Assembly: GCA_031413815.1 (NCBI GenBank)
Contig: JANOFU010000075.1
Coordinates: 33,387 to 97,386, forward strand
DNA: 64,000 nt
Direction of reading: 5' to 3'
Origin: JAGVSR01 sp031413815
GTDB lineage: Bacteria; Pseudomonadota; Alphaproteobacteria; Rhizobiales; Hyphomicrobiaceae
Position 1 is the first letter of the stretch, and every line of letters starts with the position of its first letter. The notes beneath the pieces are model-generated. The model did no database searches, had not been told where the DNA came from, and saw only the letters and a program-made list of their open reading frames with translations. The position numbers and the translations under genes are program-made. Shown here in pieces: positions 62,747-64,000 of the stretch.

Positions 62747-64000
62747 CTACCGGTCAATTTCCCCGAATACGATATCGATCGAGCCAAGGATGGCAGAGAC
62801 GTCGGCCAGCATGTGCCCGCGGTTCAAGAAGTCCATGGCCGCCAAGTGCGGGAAGCCGGGCGCGCGGATTTTGCAGCGGTAGGGTTTGTTAGAACCATCT
62901 GACACCAAGTAGACCCCGAACTCGCCTTTCGGCGCTTCCACTGCCGCGTAGACATCGCCGGCGGGAACGTGGAAGCCTTCGGTGTAGAGCTTGAAGTGAT
63001 GGATCAAGGCTTCCATCGACCGCTTCATTTCGGGCCGTGACGGCGGCACCACTTTCTTGTTGGCCGCATTGACCGGCCCCTGCCCTTCGGCCGACCGCAG
63101 CTTATCGCAGCACTGCTTCATGATCTTCACGCTCTCGCGCATTTCCTGCATGCGGCACAGGTAGCGGTCGTAGCAATCGCCGTTCTTGCCAATCGGGATA
63201 TCGAAATCGAGTTCGGAGTAGCATTCGTACGGCTGGGCTTTGCGCAAGTCCCACGCCGCACCCGAGCCCCGCACCATGACGCCCGAAAAGCCCCAGTCGA
63301 ACGCATCATCGAGTTTGACGATGCCGATATCGACGTTGCGCTGTTTGAAGATGCGGTTTTCGGTGAGCAGCCCTTCGATGTCGTCCAGAACCTTGAGGAA
63401 TGGGTCGCACCAAGCGTAGATGTCGTCGATGACATCGGGCGGTAGATCCTGGTGGACGCCGCCGATGCGGAAGTATTTGGCGTGCATGCGCGAACCCGAC
63501 GCGCGTTCATAAAACACCATCAACTTTTCGCGCTCGTCGAACCCCCACAGCGGTGGCGTCAGCGCACCGACGTCCATGGCTTGGGTGGTGACATTGAGCA
63601 GATGCGAGAGCTGGCGGCCGATCTCGGAATAGAGCACGCGGATCAACTGCGCGCGCTTAGGGATCTCAAGACCGAGTAGCTTTTCCGCCGCCATGCAGAA
63701 CGCATGTTCCTGGTTCATCGGCGCGACGTAGTCGAGCCGGTCGAAATAGCCGATCGCCTGCAGATACGTCTTGTGCTCGATCAGCTTCTCGGTACCGCGG
63801 TGCAGAAGGCCGATGTGGGGATCGACGCGTTCCACCACTTCGCCGTCGAGCTCCAGAACGAGGCGCAGCACGCCGTGGGCCGCCGGGTGCTGCGGCCCGA
63901 TGTTGATATTGTACGGGCGGATTTCTGTTTCAGCCTTTGGGTGCTCGTGAGGTCCTGAGGTCGTGAGGTCGTGAGGTCGTTCAATTGAAACCGTAACCGG
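62747..64000 (-). CDS. nuoD: NADH-quinone oxidoreductase subunit D, 5' end outside the window
   Basis: 418 codons are visible; the reading frame is open to the window edge, with no ATG, GTG or TTG in frame before GTG 63871, so the start lies beyond 64000. It is the 49 kDa-type subunit lining the quinone site: IGPQHPAAHGVLRLVLELDG, HIGLLHRGTEKLIEHKTYLQ, YVAPMNQEHAFCMAAEKLLG and the C-terminus VSAILGSIDIVFGEIDR. A tandem 8-bp repeat lies in the N-terminal coding part (63947-63978). The last 19 codons are duplicated at 60895-60955, and the last part probably arrived with the cassette behind it. Confidence 0.92.
   Translation of the reverse strand, partial: PVTVSIERPHDLTTSGPHEHPKAETEIRPYNINIGPQHPAAHGVLRLVLELDGEVVERVDPHIGLLHRGTEKLIEHKTYLQAIGYFDRLDYVAPMNQEHAFCMAAEKLLGLEIPKRAQLIRVLYSEIGRQLSHLLNVTTQAMDVGALTPPLWGFDEREKLMVFYERASGSRMHAKYFRIGGVHQDLPPDVIDDIYAWCDPFLKVLDDIEGLLTENRIFKQRNVDIGIVKLDDAFDWGFSGVMVRGSGAAWDLRKAQPYECYSELDFDIPIGKNGDCYDRYLCRMQEMRESVKIMKQCCDKLRSAEGQGPVNAANKKVVPPSRPEMKRSMEALIHHFKLYTEGFHVPAGDVYAAVEAPKGEFGVYLVSDGSNKPYRCKIRAPGFPHLAAMDFLNRGHMLADVSAILGSIDIVFGEIDR
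63947..63978. repeat. Four 8-bp tandem units in the nuoD N-terminal coding region
   Basis: GTGAGGTC, CTGAGGTC, GTGAGGTC, GTGAGGTC in tandem. Read on the minus strand within the nuoD frame they give a stretch ending RPHDLTTSGPHE before the conserved IRPYNINIG start of the family. Unit length is not a multiple of three, so gain or loss of a unit would shift the frame. Confidence 0.75.

Noticed and set aside
1..64000. CRISPR arrays, tRNA, rRNA, complete insertion sequences and riboswitches
   Set aside because: Intergenic regions were read for spaced direct repeats, cloverleaf-type T-loop motifs, transposase frames and conserved riboswitch cores; none was convincing by eye.

Overview
The window looks like a chromosomal segment of an alphaproteobacterium, most likely of the order Hyphomicrobiales (Rhizobiales). 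This is inferred from gene content and order: an F1-ATPase zeta inhibitor next to purC and purSQL; one long minus-strand block rpsB-tsf-pyrH-frr-uppS-cdsA-dxr-rseP-bamA-lpxD-fabZ-lpxA-lpxI-lpxB; and a second minus-strand block nuoD...nuoN-birA-rnj-mce-DUF1467-proS-lolC-lolD-dnaE. DNA is GC-rich with many TTG/GTG starts. No rRNA, tRNA or CRISPR array was recognised.

Layout. 1-2.4 kb: a membrane protein cut by the window edge, an RBBP9-type hydrolase, a hicBA pair whose toxin gene carries an in-frame stop, and the ATPase zeta subunit. 2.7-11.5 kb: purine genes purC, purS, purQ, purL with unknown membrane or exported proteins among them. 11.5-14.4 kb: repeats, an exported nuclease and gltA. 14.4-29.8 kb: lipid A synthesis, outer membrane assembly, isoprenoid and phospholipid genes and translation factors, all on the minus strand. 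30-33 kb: a methyltransferase, an L,D-transpeptidase, a decayed dnaE fragment and an AT-richer lipoprotein gene. 33-45.5 kb: dnaE, lolD, lolC, proS, small envelope genes, mce, rnj, birA. 45.5-64 kb: Complex I genes nuoN to nuoD with several extra small membrane-protein genes between the standard subunits.

The clearest non-routine structure is at 60.9-62.8 kb. A two-gene cassette (a membrane-anchored ParA/MinD-like ATPase and a basic 116-residue protein) sits immediately behind nuoD. The last 19 codons and stop of nuoD are repeated at the far side of the cassette, with only synonymous differences. This is the footprint of an element that entered the 3' end of nuoD and supplied a replacement end, yet no recombinase gene is visible. 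A comparable but older arrangement is seen at dnaE: behind its 3' end lies an unrelated lipoprotein gene, followed by a decayed second dnaE tail in the same orientation.

Other points of interest: a ProRS of archaeal/eukaryotic type at the usual alphaproteobacterial proS locus; an LpxI with a degenerate second copy of its C-terminal domain; a YdeI-like pseudogene; an 8-bp tandem repeat inside the nuoD reading frame; and several families of short intergenic repeats (7-bp tandem units, GGTGCCTGGCA palindromes, long nested palindromes and CCCTCTCCCC hairpins).
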